Below are positions 24,663 to 36,541 of a DNA stretch of 64,000 bases, one piece after another; the stretch's first letter is position 1, and each line of letters opens with the position of its first letter. A model generated the notes under the pieces. That model made no database searches. It was not told the origin of the DNA and saw nothing but the letters and a program-made list of their open reading frames with translations. The stretch spans positions 5,766,001 through 5,830,000 of the forward strand of contig JAXRKN010000040.1 of the NCBI GenBank assembly GCA_038502055.1, given 5' to 3'. The position numbers and the translations under genes were made by a program. This DNA comes from Tanytarsus gracilentus. Its lineage: Eukaryota; Arthropoda; Insecta; Diptera; Chironomidae.

Positions 24663-27600
24663 ATGTCTCATTCGAGCTTTAAGCTGATCGGTAACGATGA
24701 GCCGATGAGTCAAAATCTCATTATTGTGGTCAATAAAAATGGAAGTGTTGGAACTGACACTGCGACGCTTCAAAATCTTTTAAGTAAGTCTTTTTTTGCC
24801 GCCCTTTTAAGTTTCTAGCTTAACTCTTTTTTTAGCGAGCAAAGAAACACCAATGACGGGTGTGACGGTTTTACGCGAAACATCGCCAACACCAAGTATA
24901 AGTAATGAAATCGAAGACGAGCGAATGGAGCAGATTGATGTGCTAAAGCAACAATATAGAGCTGAACATCCGAATGCAGACGAGGATGAACTTGAAGAGC
25001 ATTTGCGAAAAATTTCGGACAATTCCGTTCCTCACGTGACATTGAGCGTAGAGAACTATTTTCCGCCCGATCAAGCAAGAAAGTTTGCAAACGATGTCCT
25101 CCATTTGGGCGGAATTGATAATCCACAGACACTCATGCCTATTGATTTTAACTTTAGACGCAAAATTGTACAAAATGATCACTGCTATACGCCGCTTACT
25201 ATGTCACCAGAGAGAAATGAAAAGACGGCAAATGCTAAACGAAAAGATCCATCGAGTCTGGTGAAAGCAGCGAGAAAAGAAGTTAAACAGAAAGTAAGAC
25301 AGTCGACAACAACCACCACGGTTGAGGATTCGGGTGATTCCGGAGACGATAGTGATGAGGAAATTGACGAGGAGCAATCAGCCGAAGATCAATCGGCCGA
25401 AGATATAAGTTTTAGCGAGTCGGATGACGATAATGATATGGACTTTAGTGTGAACGATCGATTCGGAAAGAAGGGAACTAAAAAAAAGCGCAAATATCGT
25501 CGTCAAAAACAAAAGAATTTATCATTCAAGGACTTTATGCTGGAGGGCGGTGGTGGTAGTGCTGCGGCTGATTTAAGTTCTCTGGACGATGAACCCAAGA
25601 AAAAGTATGGAAAAGTTGTTTCTAAAAAGACATCCCACTCATCGCGATCATCGGCGAGTGGCTCAAAAATCGTAAACACCCCATCGAAAGGAACAATTCA
25701 ACAAACGGTCGCAAAAAAGGTTCAAAGTGCGAATGAAAAGAGTTTGAAAATCAACACTCCGCAGTCGAAGTTTGTTCCAAGTTCAACTTTTAAAGCGGCA
25801 ACGACAACTGCCAGTGGAAACATAAGTCAAATTTCTATACAATCGGCTGCGCCTACGAAGACTATTCAAGAGAGGGAGATAGTTGAGTCTATCGCCAAAG
25901 ATCTCGAAAAATCATTTCCAGAAAGTAATGCAAGCACTTCCCGAATAATAACAGGTAACTACTATATGGTTGGGTTTTTTTGAGTGCTTTGAAGAAACAT
26001 TTTAAATTTTTTTAGCAACACCTCTTAAAAAAGCCGAAAGCATTCCTAATATAATGCAAATTATGGAACAAAACACTTCCGCAGAAGTCTTAGATCAAAG
26101 TCTTTCGACGCTCGAGCACATCGACGCATCTGACGGTGGAGCCAGCATTGAAGAAATAGGCGATGCATTAATTGCCGTTTTGGGTAAAAATTTAAAAGTT
26201 GACAAATGTATAAAATTTATAAACTTTAAACTTTTATTTAATCAGGAAATGAAGCTATTGATGAATTGTTAAATCAAAATGATTTAATGAACTTTGAGCC
26301 GAGTAGCACTGCCCTCATTGTTAAGCCAATTCAAGTACAGCAGGTTCCTCTGCTGGTCGACACCATTTCATTGTCACCAACAACATCTCCCCTTACATTT
26401 TCATTATCATCGCCGCAACATCATCAATTGCCAAAGATTCTCAACAAGCAAGCTCCGCAAAAAGATCCAATTAAAATTGTCAAGAATGGACGTGTCATAA
26501 CTCTTCCAGTTATTGAAGCGCCTGCAACGCGAGGTGCCAAGAGAAGAGCACAGGGTGAGCCTCTTACGCCAATCATTTCCACACCACCAACTGCGAAAGC
26601 AATTAGAGCGGAAAAAACTCCATCCAACAAAGATCCCGATTCAAGAAATTCAAGTCGTCGATCGTCTCTGAACAAGAGCGAAAGTAGAAGACAGAGTGTC
26701 GCCACACAGGGTGCAATTGAAGCTGATGATGAGGGCAATTCCGATGCAAGTTGGAACTCTGAAGACGATCCCGACCGTTTATGGTGCATTTGTAAGCAAC
26801 CTCATAACAATCGATTCATGATTTGTTGCGACAAATGTGAAGATTGGTTCCACGGCACGTGCGTAAATGTGACAAAAGCTCAAGGAAAGGTTATGGAAGA
26901 GAATAAAAAGAAATGGCTATGTCCAAATTGCAAAACAATCGGAGTTGGCGTCAGTGCTACAAAGAAAGATCCCAATAAAAAGACTCTCAATCAACAAAAA
27001 TTGACAAAATTCTTCAGTAAACATCAAAACGAATCGGCCGACGATGAAGACATGCCCAGTGCAAATATGTGTGTTGTTTGCGGTAAAAATTCATCAAGAA
27101 TCGATTCAATATATTGTAGCGATGAGTGCATACAAAATCATGCAATAAAACACACTTCTGATGATACTTCTGTTACATCGCCAAAGCCATCAATCACCAC
27201 ACCACCTCAACAACCGCACCCGCAAAAACCCGAAGTTAAACGTGGAAATATACTCAAAAATCAAGAGGGAAATGTCATTGTGTACGAAAAAACTACCGAA
27301 AAACTTTTATCGTCAAAATTATGGCCACACATCAGTGTTTTACCTCAATGGCTTGCGCAAAATCCCAACTGTGAACCAGTTCGACCGGGAACTAACAAAG
27401 CGAATATATTGATGTCGAGCATATCGAATAAAAAACAACTTTCGTCAGCGCTTCAAACACCTACAATTTCGTCGACAACTCCTCCCGTCGTTAAGAGTCA
27501 AACAGTGGATGAATTATTTTCCAATCCAGTAAAGATTAATACGGGAAATGCACAAACGACTACACCTGTTGCTTCCGTGGTTGCAAGGTAACAATTGTTT

Positions 27601-30600
27601 TCATTTTAATTGTCAAATTTTTTCCTTAAATATTAATTTTTCATATTAGCAATAAAAAGTTGAATCGAAGTGAAAGCATTAAAAGTCCAACGACGCATAG
27701 TCCAAGTAGCCATGGAAAAAATGTAAAATCTAATAATTCCACTCCGTCTGTGCTGCCAACGGTCACTCGAAGGTTCGACGATAAGAAGTTAAAGCGTCAA
27801 ACGTCGGATGAAAAACCTTTGACACCGACAGTGAAAAAGTGAGTTCTTAGAATGATAAGAGAGCTTTACTTTTACTAAATTGTTTTTATTTACTTTCAGC
27901 TTCAAGGCAAAAGTTGAGTTAGAACGTGAAAGTGTAAGAAATAATTTTAAGACCACTATCGAGACGCGTATGAAAGACTTTGACCATCCCTCAATTCCTC
28001 AAATGACCGGAGAAGAAATTGAAAAATTTGCTAAACAATTGGAACTTGAGATGTTTTTATTTTTCAATAAAGATACAAAGGACAAGTATAAGAATAAATT
28101 TAGATCACTAAAATTTAATCTCAGCGATGTCAAGAACAAGAGTTTAATCGAGAAGATTTGCGCGAAAAGGCTGACACCGAAACAAATCGTCACCCTTTCC
28201 GCTTCTGATTTAGCAAGTGAAGAGCTTGCAAAGTGGCGCGAAGATGAAAATAAGCATCAATTGGAGATTATCACAAAATCAGAGCTGGACGCGTTGACAC
28301 AAAATAAAATTGTAGTTAAAACTCATAAAGGAGAAGAGATTATCGAAACAAATCCTACGCCCATTGAAATTTTAATGCCCGGAATAGATGATATTGAAAC
28401 GGCAATTTCATCTAAGATGGCCGTCGATGACGATTCGCATGGAAGGTAATGAAATTTTCTAATTAAAAAATAAAGATTTTTATAATTTTTTTAATTAGAC
28501 ACGATTCAACTAAATCACCCCTTTCGTCACCGTCAATTTCCTCGTCTACGAGCCGTGCAAAGAGATCACGAAGTCGCAGTAAATCAAGAGGACATGACCA
28601 TCATCACTCACATCATCACAAATCGTCGAGCAATTCCAAGCATAAGAAGAGATCGCGCAGTAAATCAAGGAGTCGTGAACACCATGAACATCACAACAGC
28701 GGCAGCGTTCGATCTCATGGATCTTCTCGAGAAAAATCGAGGGATGAATCGAGAAATAGAAGCAAAGATGAGAAGCATCATCGTGAAAGAAACAACGACA
28801 CAGACAACAAGAATTCTTCGACGAAAACAAAAGAAAGCAAGTCACACCATCATTCACATCACCACCACCACCATCATCATCACGACAAAGATAAGGACAA
28901 GGAAAAAATTAAGGAGCAGCCTCAAGAAAAGAAATATCGTGAGATTGAGCCACAGCAAGAAGATGTTGATTTGGTGGGAAAAATTCTCGATTCTATGGGC
29001 GTTCATTTAGACATGCAACCAAAAAAACCATCCGATGAACTCTCCGTTGTTGCTGTTGCCGCCGTCGAAGAAACAAAAAAAAAAGATAAAACTTCTCCTG
29101 ATGATCCAATTGACACTGTTGGCTTGATTGAGAAGAAAGTAGCGGTGGATCCTGTAAATGAGCATATTCTTGAGATTGAAATTTACAGCGGCAGCATGTA
29201 TATGGCTGATATTGCTAAATTTGATGTGACTGGCAGTATTGTTTCGGGCAATGTAGACGATGTTATGAAAAAGTTCCCATCTACTATGGAAATTGTCGGA
29301 AGAATTGAGCCAAAAACTGTTTGGGATTATTTGGGAAAGGTAAAAAAATTACCCGGAAAGGAGCTCGTAGTTTTACGATTTTCTTCTACCAATGAGAGTG
29401 CATATTTTACATTATTCAGCTATCTGCACACTCGACAGCGCTATGGTGTCATTAAATCATCAAGTCCTACTATAAAAGACTTTTATTTAATAACTGTTGA
29501 AGCAAACAGACCTCTTCCGCCTGTATTGCTCCCAATAGACGGTCCTGGTTTCATCGAAGGAGAAGAACATAAGCCTGACTTGCTCATTGGTGTCATTTTG
29601 AAAATTATTCCCGAAACCAAGGTAATATTTTTTAAATTAAAATTCTAATAAATTATTTATAAAAATTAATACTTATTAAAGCATGTGAAAAAACAACAAA
29701 TGAAAGAAGCTGTGAAAAAATCGAATAAGCCATTTCGACCACCAATCGAGCACAATGTTCCGATTGAAGTACTGCCCACAAGACATAAGTCACATCATCA
29801 TCATCATCATAGTGGCAGTAAACTTGTAATGGGCTTACCTGAAATCAATGACAATTTAAAGCAAAGTTGTAAGTTGAGAGAACATTTTTGGTAACTTTTA
29901 ATTTAAATGTTCTATTTTTATTAAAAAAAATAGCTCCATCGCCAAGTGATGATGAACCTTACGAACCGATGGACGAAGACGATAATGTGCAACTTAGAGC
30001 GACTACTTCGTCTACAAGTATTTCTTCGAAACTAAATTCAAGCGATGATTATTTAGAGTCTCAAATGGAACAAATTAACAAAGAGATTGAACAGCGGCAA
30101 ATGGAAATTCAAAAATTGGCCCAACAAAAAGCAATGGAACTGGATGAAGCTCAAGCGTCAAGAATTTATGAAAAAATTAGTGTCCCTCACAATCTTTCAG
30201 AAATTCTTTCAACCATTAACGCTAGCAGTGAGTCAAAACCAATAGAAATTGATGATGACGACGATCTCGAATATGTTCCTACTGCCACCACCTCCTCAAT
30301 GCATTCGAGTGCTGAATATCGCGCTTCGTCTAGCTATCCAGTAATAAATCCACCAATTGTCAATTCTATGATGGACATTGATGAGCGTATCAATCTATTT
30401 CGCGCCAAAGAAATGTCACCACAACAATCATCTCATCAATCGGGAAGTCGCCTGGCGTCGATGTCCGATGCAGATCTAATGAAATTGGTACCAGATAACG
30501 CATTTGAAATGTCACTTCCTCCACCTCCATCATCCGTCAACAGTGGCAGCAACAACGAACCCGCAATTCCAGGATTAGAGTATAGCAGCATGGAAACTTA

Positions 30601-30601
30601 A
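24663..30601 (+). CDS. pps: PHD / TFIIS-M / SPOC transcription factor (Pps, DIDO/PHF3 family)
   Basis: Nine exons join in phase: 24663-24783, 24836-25954, 26016-26183, 26246-27587, 27650-27838, 27900-28445, 28499-29621, 29682-29868 and 29934-30601, giving 1820 residues. Order of domains: an acidic and basic N-terminal half; a PHD finger at about 645-697 (WCICKQPHNNRFMICCDKC, then DWFHG); a second small Cys cluster at about 743-768 (CVVCGK then YCSDEC); a TFIIS central-like domain at about 980-1160; a Ser/Arg/His-rich linker; a SPOC domain at about 1382-1536 (IYSGSMYMADIAKFDVTG, then KELVVLRFS); and a Ser/Pro-rich tail with a coiled-coil stretch near EQINKEIEQRQMEIQ. This order is that of Drosophila Protein partner of snf and vertebrate DIDO1/PHF3, nuclear proteins that read histone marks and bind RNA polymerase II through SPOC. 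AATAAA at 30835-30840 is the likely polyadenylation signal. Confidence 0.9.
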
Positions 30602-31561
30602 GTTAAAAGTATCCGTGTATTTATCATGAAAAAATCTCATTTAAATTTTAGAAAATCTTCATAACAAGTTTTTAGAAAAAAAAATTTAAAGCTCTGATTT
30701 AAGAATTATTACATAGACATTTAACTTTTGCATTAAGCACAACAGTAAAATTATACATTAAATTAAATTATATGATGTCCGGTATAATTAAAAAATGTGA
30801 AAATAATCTTTTATGATAAGAAGAAAAGCGATTAAATAAAAGGTTCAATGATTAACCAGTCTACAGAAAAATTCTAAACTCTTTAATTTTTTTTCTTCAC
30901 TTTGACACCCATTATTTTCTTCCGGTTTCAGAACAAAATTAATGACCAAACGCTTACTTATTGTCCTTAATTATGCTAAATTTTAAATTATTTTCTATAT
31001 TTAAAATTTCCATTCATCGCGTATTGGTGAAGCAAGAAAAATGCCCCACAACAATTCTTAAATATGGTACACATGGAAATACTCGTGAATAAATTATGAA
31101 GAGTTTCTGGGTTTTTTTTCAATTGACAAACTTAATTAATTGGCAAATCTCAACTCACGCACGTCGAGTCCAGTGACGTTTACTGCTTGCCAAAAAAACG
31201 ATATCAATAAATAATAAATTGCACAATTGAAATCGATGTGAAGCATTCAAAGTGAGCGAAGGAAGTAATCAAAGTGATAAGGTTCACGTGTCTGACAGGA
31301 TTTTTTTTTCGCTGTCATTACGCATCTCTCTCACAACTTGTTGCTCTCATATAAAATCGCTGTCGCATTCTAATTTTGCGATAGTCGTTAGATGATACTT
31401 GCTCAATGAGCACATCAACCTAAAAATTTATTAAGTTTCGCGTTAACATTGCAAATACTTTTCGTTTAATTTTAAGTGCTTTACTGAACTTACTTAGTTG
31501 AAAAAAAAATAAATAAAAATTATCATCAAAGGATTAAAAAAAATCGAATTGAGATTGTTTG
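30602..31561. other. Pps 3' UTR and upstream region of the secreted-precursor gene
   Basis: The first 240 bases are the Pps 3' UTR up to AATAAA at 30835-30840. After this the DNA is AT-rich with no gene until the TATA-containing promoter at about 31350. Confidence 0.5.
31350..31356 (+). promoter_or_regulatory. TATA box of the secreted-precursor gene
   Basis: TATAAAA sits about 210 bp upstream of the start codon at 31562, with a plausible transcription start about 30 bases further on. A short upstream ATG with an early stop follows in the leader. Confidence 0.4.
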
Positions 31562-33028
31562 ATGTGTAGAAGGATGGGGACGAGTCGAATTGTGCTTTTT
31601 TTGTTTGTTGCAAGTGAGATATACCTTTCCTAAATATTGTGTACATAAATTTTAAAAACTTTATTAATTTTTCAAATTAACATCATATCATATCAGTGGA
31701 ATTAATAAAAGAAAGAGAAAATTAATTCAAACAATTGTTGATTTTAAAAATTGTGTTCAAAAAATGTCAATTTATAATTTTTAGACAAAAGATTTTTTAC
31801 TCTAAAGATAAAATCAAAAATGAGCCACAAAATTGCTATTTTTTTAAGGACTTCCATAACACTTTAACAGCATAATTTTATGAAAAGTCAAAAGAATCCA
31901 TCATATTTTTATTATGATGCACGATATAAATTTCTAATTTTTTAGTATGCAAAAATGAACATGTGCTCACGAGTGAATCATGTGTTTAATGATTATAAAT
32001 ATCTATTAAAGGCAGCGAATGTGCGGGAGTAATCAAATTATATTTTCAAACCATCAATAACATTATATTTGAGTTTTATAAAGAGAAAATCCTTCAAGGA
32101 GTTTTTTTCATTTATTACAGCTTCTATGTCTATTGCGATGCCATCGAAACCAATTATTTTTGATTATGACATAATTGGCGATGGTGGTGGCGTCGGAGGA
32201 AATGGAGTCGATAATGAAATAGCTTTACAATCACACGATTATCAAGATGCAGATTATGATGCAAATAGCAATAAAATCGCGGAAAAGTGGACTAATAAAA
32301 TCGTTAAGCGGGATCCGGAAAAATACGAACTCGTCTTTAGCAACGATAATAAAAAGAGAAATATTTTGAGTGCATTGAGAGCAAAAATTAGACGTTCAGA
32401 GATTACTGATGCAGAAGAAAAATTTAAGTTTGCTCCTGTTTTGTCAGTCGGTGAGTATTCTGAGCGTTTTATGATATGTTGTTACGCTTGTGTCAGTTGT
32501 CAGTAGGTAATAATCAAAAAATTCCACGCGTTAACCGCGCGATCGAAAATTTTATTGAAATGATGCATAATTGAATATTTATTGGAAAAATTTTATATCA
32601 CAGAAGCACTCAACAATCTGAATGGATTTTTTGACAATTTAGCAACAAACATTCACACCATGGAGTCACGTAAGTTAATTTATTGAGCGTTAATTGCAAA
32701 TCCTCAATTTTTTAATTCCTTGCATAGGTAACTTATTGCCAAATCAACTGAGGCTTCTGGGAGAGTCCGAATACAGACCTCGAGATTCGGGTCAATACCG
32801 ACACTCCGCTGCTTACATCAACAGTGTCCGCTCATTTGCACCTCTAAAGGTAAATTTTGATGAATTAATTTCTTTTTCTATTCTAATTTAAATTTTTTTT
32901 TAAAAAAGAGCGTCAGGAAGCTTTACGATTATCAACCAGGTGGTTCATTAATTCAAACGTTCCAAAGCCATCCAATGATTACGAAATTTAATGATGACAG
33001 TTTGCATAGAAATGAACGAAGATCTTAA
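31562..33028 (+). CDS. Predicted secreted protein or peptide precursor, family not recognised
   Basis: Five exons join in phase: 31562-31613, 32121-32450, 32604-32669, 32728-32849 and 32909-33028, giving 229 residues. Exon 1 supplies a signal peptide (MCRRMGTSRIVLFLFVATS). The exon 1 to exon 2 phase fits exactly and links it to MSIAMPSKPIIFDYD. The mature part has Gly- and Asp-rich segments, then several dibasic sites (VKRD, KKRN, IRRS) as found in processed precursors. There are no cysteines after the signal, so it is not a disulphide-rich hormone. Exon 4 contains a Tyr/Arg-rich block (SEYRPRDSGQYRHSAAYI). Exon 5 ends ...HRNERRS. An alternative donor in exon 5 (after 32939) joins in phase to 33120-33181 and gives a different end, LTRIGLGR. 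I do not recognise the family. A neuropeptide or other secreted precursor is an inference. Confidence 0.6.
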
Positions 33029-33119
33029 GCGTTAAAGAAGTAATTTTTTGGCTGGCTTTTCTTAATTTTCAGTCTCTAAAATAAAAATTTTGGTGTTTTT
33101 TTTCTACAAAAATTTACAG

Positions 33120-33181
33120 ATTCTCATCGAAATTCAAATTTTTATGATCCCGCATTAACTCGTATTGGATTGGGACGCTAA
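33120..33181 (+). CDS. Alternative last exon of the secreted precursor
   Basis: The segment has a good acceptor (tttacag) at its 5' end and an open frame ending FYDPALTRIGLGR then TAA. Joined from an internal donor in the preceding exon (exon ends 32939, CCAG|GTGGTT) the phase fits and Asp is formed at the junction. Gly-Arg before a stop is the kind of end that allows C-terminal amidation. No transcript evidence; inferred from phase only. Confidence 0.4.
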
Positions 33182-34762
33182 CATTAATTTATGTTTATGA
33201 TGCTAAAAATTCTGACAAATCTGACTAATGCAAAACCCCTCTTTGTTTGTGTGTGTACTTCTGTGTCAAAATAATTCGTGTTGATAAAAAATGATGAAAA
33301 AGGGAGCAGTAATGATACATAATATTCTCCAATATTATTCTCAAGGAAAAAATTACTGATTATATTATAAAAAGAGATAGAGAGAGAGAAAGATAAAAGC
33401 ATATGTATGTCCTTTTAAAATTTAAATGGTATTTACAATAATTAAAAATGTTCTCATAATCATTGTAATTAATTTTTAAGATCGATAACTCTAATAAAAC
33501 GTGAGAATTGACTGTTTTTTGGGTTTATATTAAACGATAAATTTTTGAAGAATTTAATTATCTTTATTGCCATTGAAAGTTTACGATATTATAATAATCT
33601 TATTTTCTTTGGAAAACGTTACGAATTTTTTTGAACTGACTCTTCGTGAAGTTGTTAAATTTACTTTTTTTTTTTAAAATTAATTGCCTTTACTCGATTA
33701 AAAGCTTGATACTGTAGCTAATAAAAAATATCATTTCGAAAATTGTATCCTTAACATTACCAGCTCCACGAGGTTTTATATGATTTTCAATACAAAATTA
33801 CCCTTTGGAAAAAATCGAAAAATCCCAAAAAGTGAGAAAATTAAAAATTCAAAAAAATTTAAACTTAAAAAAAAAAAAACAAAATAAAAAAAACCCAAAA
33901 AAAAAATTTAAAAAAAAAAAGGAAAAAATAAGGGGGGGTTCCTCAAAAAAAAACAAAAAAAAAAATAAAAAAAATTTGGAAAAAAAAAAAAAAAAAAAAT
34001 ATCAGAAATGTGTTTGCTTTTTTAAAGTGATCCGGGAAAAGCGGAAATTGGCTAATTTCCACTTTATAAAAATTTTTCGCAAGGAAAATTTTTAAAATTC
34101 TTTGAATCATTGAAAGTTAAATTAGTAGGTAATGAATTTTTCTTGATGCTTTTTTTTTTTGTGTTGGGTTTTTTTTGGACTCCCAAAATTTTAAAAATTT
34201 TAAATTTTTGTTGAAATTTACTTCCCGTTTGAATGATTCTCATAATGATTTTTTGAACTGACTCTTCGTGAAGTTGTTTTTTCGTTAAAAGTCCGTCGAT
34301 AAGAAAATATTTTTCTCTCTTATTTTCATTAGCAAAAACTTTTTCACAGCAAGAGGTTTTCGAGACTCGGATATTATTAATTTTTTAAAATCATAAATGA
34401 ACTAAATCGCACTTTCAACCGCTCCTTGTATTTATCGAAAAAGTTAAAGATGATGAGATAGCTTTTTGCAAAAAAAAAGAGGATTTAGATTGATGTGAAA
34501 ATATCTTTAGTGAAAATCGACACAATTTCAAGTACATGAGAGAACAAAACTTAGTTAGGAAATTTAATAAATTTGTAGTGTCTAGAACTTTTGTTTTTGC
34601 AAACATATATTTAAAAAAAGTGCTGGACGAGAATTTTATCTGGATCAAAATATATCTTTAAAATAAATGACTGAAAAGAAGTGGTAGCAAAAGAGAAAAT
34701 TTCAGATCACTCAATAAAACAATTTAGCTTCGAGTTTTACTACATAACACTAAGAAACAACT
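33182..34762. other. Intergenic AT-rich region with low-complexity tract
   Basis: No gene. It contains a degenerate A-homopolymer tract at about 33800-34010 and a 30-bp direct repeat (33627-33656 and 34249-34278). Together these look like a difficult-to-assemble segment. Confidence 0.6.
33627..34278. repeat. 30-bp direct repeat bracketing a homopolymer-rich segment
   Basis: TTTTTTGAACTGACTCTTCG plus ten further bases occurs at 33627-33656 and again at 34249-34278. The DNA between is dominated by runs of A interrupted by single bases, unlike the rest of the window. Either a real duplication or an assembly artefact. Confidence 0.6.
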
Positions 34763-36541
34763 ATGACATCAACAAATAGCGATAATTTCATCCTTTTTAA
34801 ACAAGCGGATTGTAGCTACGTGAGTTGTTATTGGTAAGTTTTTATGAATTTTTTCATTGCGAAAATTTTTTTGAGCTCTTAAAAAGGATATGCGACATAA
34901 ATTTTTTTATATTTTTCAAAACTGTATTCAAACTCAAATAGTACTTTAAAAAATAATAAAATGGGTAAAGGTAAAATGGGCGCAGTAGAACCTGTTGATT
35001 AAATTTAGGACATCGCGTGAAAAAAGAAGTAAAACATCGACTCGGTACATAAGAAATAATTATTAATTGAAACGATGTGGAATGTGAAATTGTGAAAAAA
35101 GCTAAAACAATGGTTTTAATTATTTTTTGTAGGGTTAAAATTTTTAAGTCACATATAAAATTGTTCATTGTGTTAAAAATTATTTGTTGAGCAAAAAAAA
35201 GATTGTGTGCTTTGTGGGATTTGAACCCACGCCTCCGAAGAGATTGGTGTGTTTCTTGGATAAATCCTAAAACCAACGCCATAGTCCACTCGGCCAAAAG
35301 CACCACAAACAATCGATTATGAAACTTTGACAAATGACAAATTTAAATCCTGCCCCAAAAATTTCACCAAATTCAAAAAAGTTTTCTACATGAAACAGAA
35401 TTGAATATTTTTTAACGAAAGCGTTTTTATTGGAGCTTTAAAATAATTTATTCAAATGCCTAGAATTAAATAATTTTTTCCGTTTCGTGCGTTTCAGTAA
35501 TAATAATTTTATGCTTTAACGTGCATATAATTTAAAACATAGTGTGATCCTTGAGTCTTGAGTCGACATGGCATGTTTTTAATTCATAAAAGTTTAATCT
35601 CGACGTTTCAATCCGACAAAAGTGGCGATACAATAATAATCCTGGTGACTTCTTTTAAGGCACTCGTAAAAATTATTTTTTTTACGAAATAAAATTAAAA
35701 ATGGATTTTAAAGTAAACAATTTAATTTTTTTACAGCGAGGAAAATGTTTGGAAATTATGTGAACAAGTGAAGAAGTTATACCCAAACGAACTCAACAAA
35801 TGTTATGGTGTATTTGTCTCAAACGAGCGGCGGACAGTTCCTCTATGGTAAAATTTATTTAAAAAAAATCTTATAAAACAACGACTAATTTTTCTTCAAA
35901 AAAATAGGCGTCAAAAAGCAGGCAGAGGAGAAGACAAGCTGGTTGTTTGGGTAAATCATTCATTTGTTTAATAATTAAAATATATTTAAAACTATTTTTT
36001 TAGGATTATCATGTTTTTTTCATGCACAATCCCTCGCCAAACCGTTGTCTAGTATTTGACTTAGATACAACATTGCCGTTTCCAACGCATTTTCACAAAT
36101 ATGTCACTGAAACTTTTCGCTCCGATTATGCTGTTTCAGAAGATCATCACAGATTCTTTAGAGTTATTCCGGCTGAAACTTACCTTAATACGTTTTCATC
36201 AGATCGCAGACACATGCGAAGGTAAATTTTTTGTTCAATTTAAAGTCGTCAAAAATTAAAAATGTTTTAAAACTTTAGACCGGATAACACATGGATAAAG
36301 CCACCACCTTCATATCCCGAAATTGGAAATAATTTGTGTAAGTTAAGTTGATTTTCTAACTGTTTTCAAATGTTTTAAAACTTTTGTTTATTCTCTAGCA
36401 AATCAACATCGACTAGATGACTTCATATGCATGAAACCCGGAAAAAATCCTGACTTGGGCAAAGTGTACGATTTACTTCACTTTGTGCAAGCATTTTATC
36501 GACCAAACATTGATAATAATAACACAAGAACACAAAATTAA
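34763..36541 (+). CDS. tun: Protein N-terminal glutamine amidohydrolase (NTAQ1, tungus)
   Basis: Six exons join in phase: 34763-34833, 35737-35847, 35908-35950, 36004-36221, 36279-36337 and 36399-36541, giving 214 residues, near the human length. The enzyme converts N-terminal Gln to Glu, feeding the Arg/N-degron pathway. The catalytic triad is visible: Cys24 in SCYCEENVW (codon split by intron 1), His in DYHVFFM and Asp in FDLDTTLPFP. Other family landmarks are VFVSNERRTVPLW, FRVIPAETYLNTF, SDRRHM and PPPSYPEI. The N-terminus is short with no targeting signal, which suits a cytosolic or nuclear enzyme. Intron 1 (903 bp) contains an antisense tRNA-Leu gene. The other introns are about 50-60 bp. 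Confidence 0.95.
35193..35200 (-). terminator. RNA polymerase III oligo-T terminator of the tRNA-Leu gene
   Basis: A run of eight T on the minus strand lies about seven bases past the 3' end of the tRNA gene, a standard Pol III stop. Confidence 0.75.
35207..35303 (-). tRNA. tRNA-Leu (anticodon UAG) with a short intron
   Basis: The 97-base gene on minus begins GTGCTTTTGGCCGAGTGG and ends with a perfect 7-bp acceptor stem (GTGCTTT with AAAGCAC), followed by discriminator A. It is a class II tRNA with a long variable arm (CTCTTCGGAG) and a perfect T arm (GTGGGTTCAAATCCCAC). The anticodon stem TTGGT pairs with ACCAA. The loop begins TTTAGG, so the anticodon is TAG (Leu, CUA codon). Between position 37 and the 3' half of the stem there are about 16 extra bases (ATTTATCCAAGAAACA), read as a tRNA intron whose ATCC can pair with the anticodon region. 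Internal A and B boxes are intact. An oligo-T terminator follows. Confidence 0.88.

Noticed and set aside
24815..25182. Several minus-strand frames of 70-105 codons
   Set aside because: Antisense shadows of the Pps exon 2.
33805..34095. 96-codon Lys/Asn-rich frame
   Set aside because: Pure product of the A-homopolymer tract; not a protein.
34854..35333. 159-codon minus-strand frame
   Set aside because: It runs through the tRNA-Leu gene and NTAQ1 intron and has no domain.
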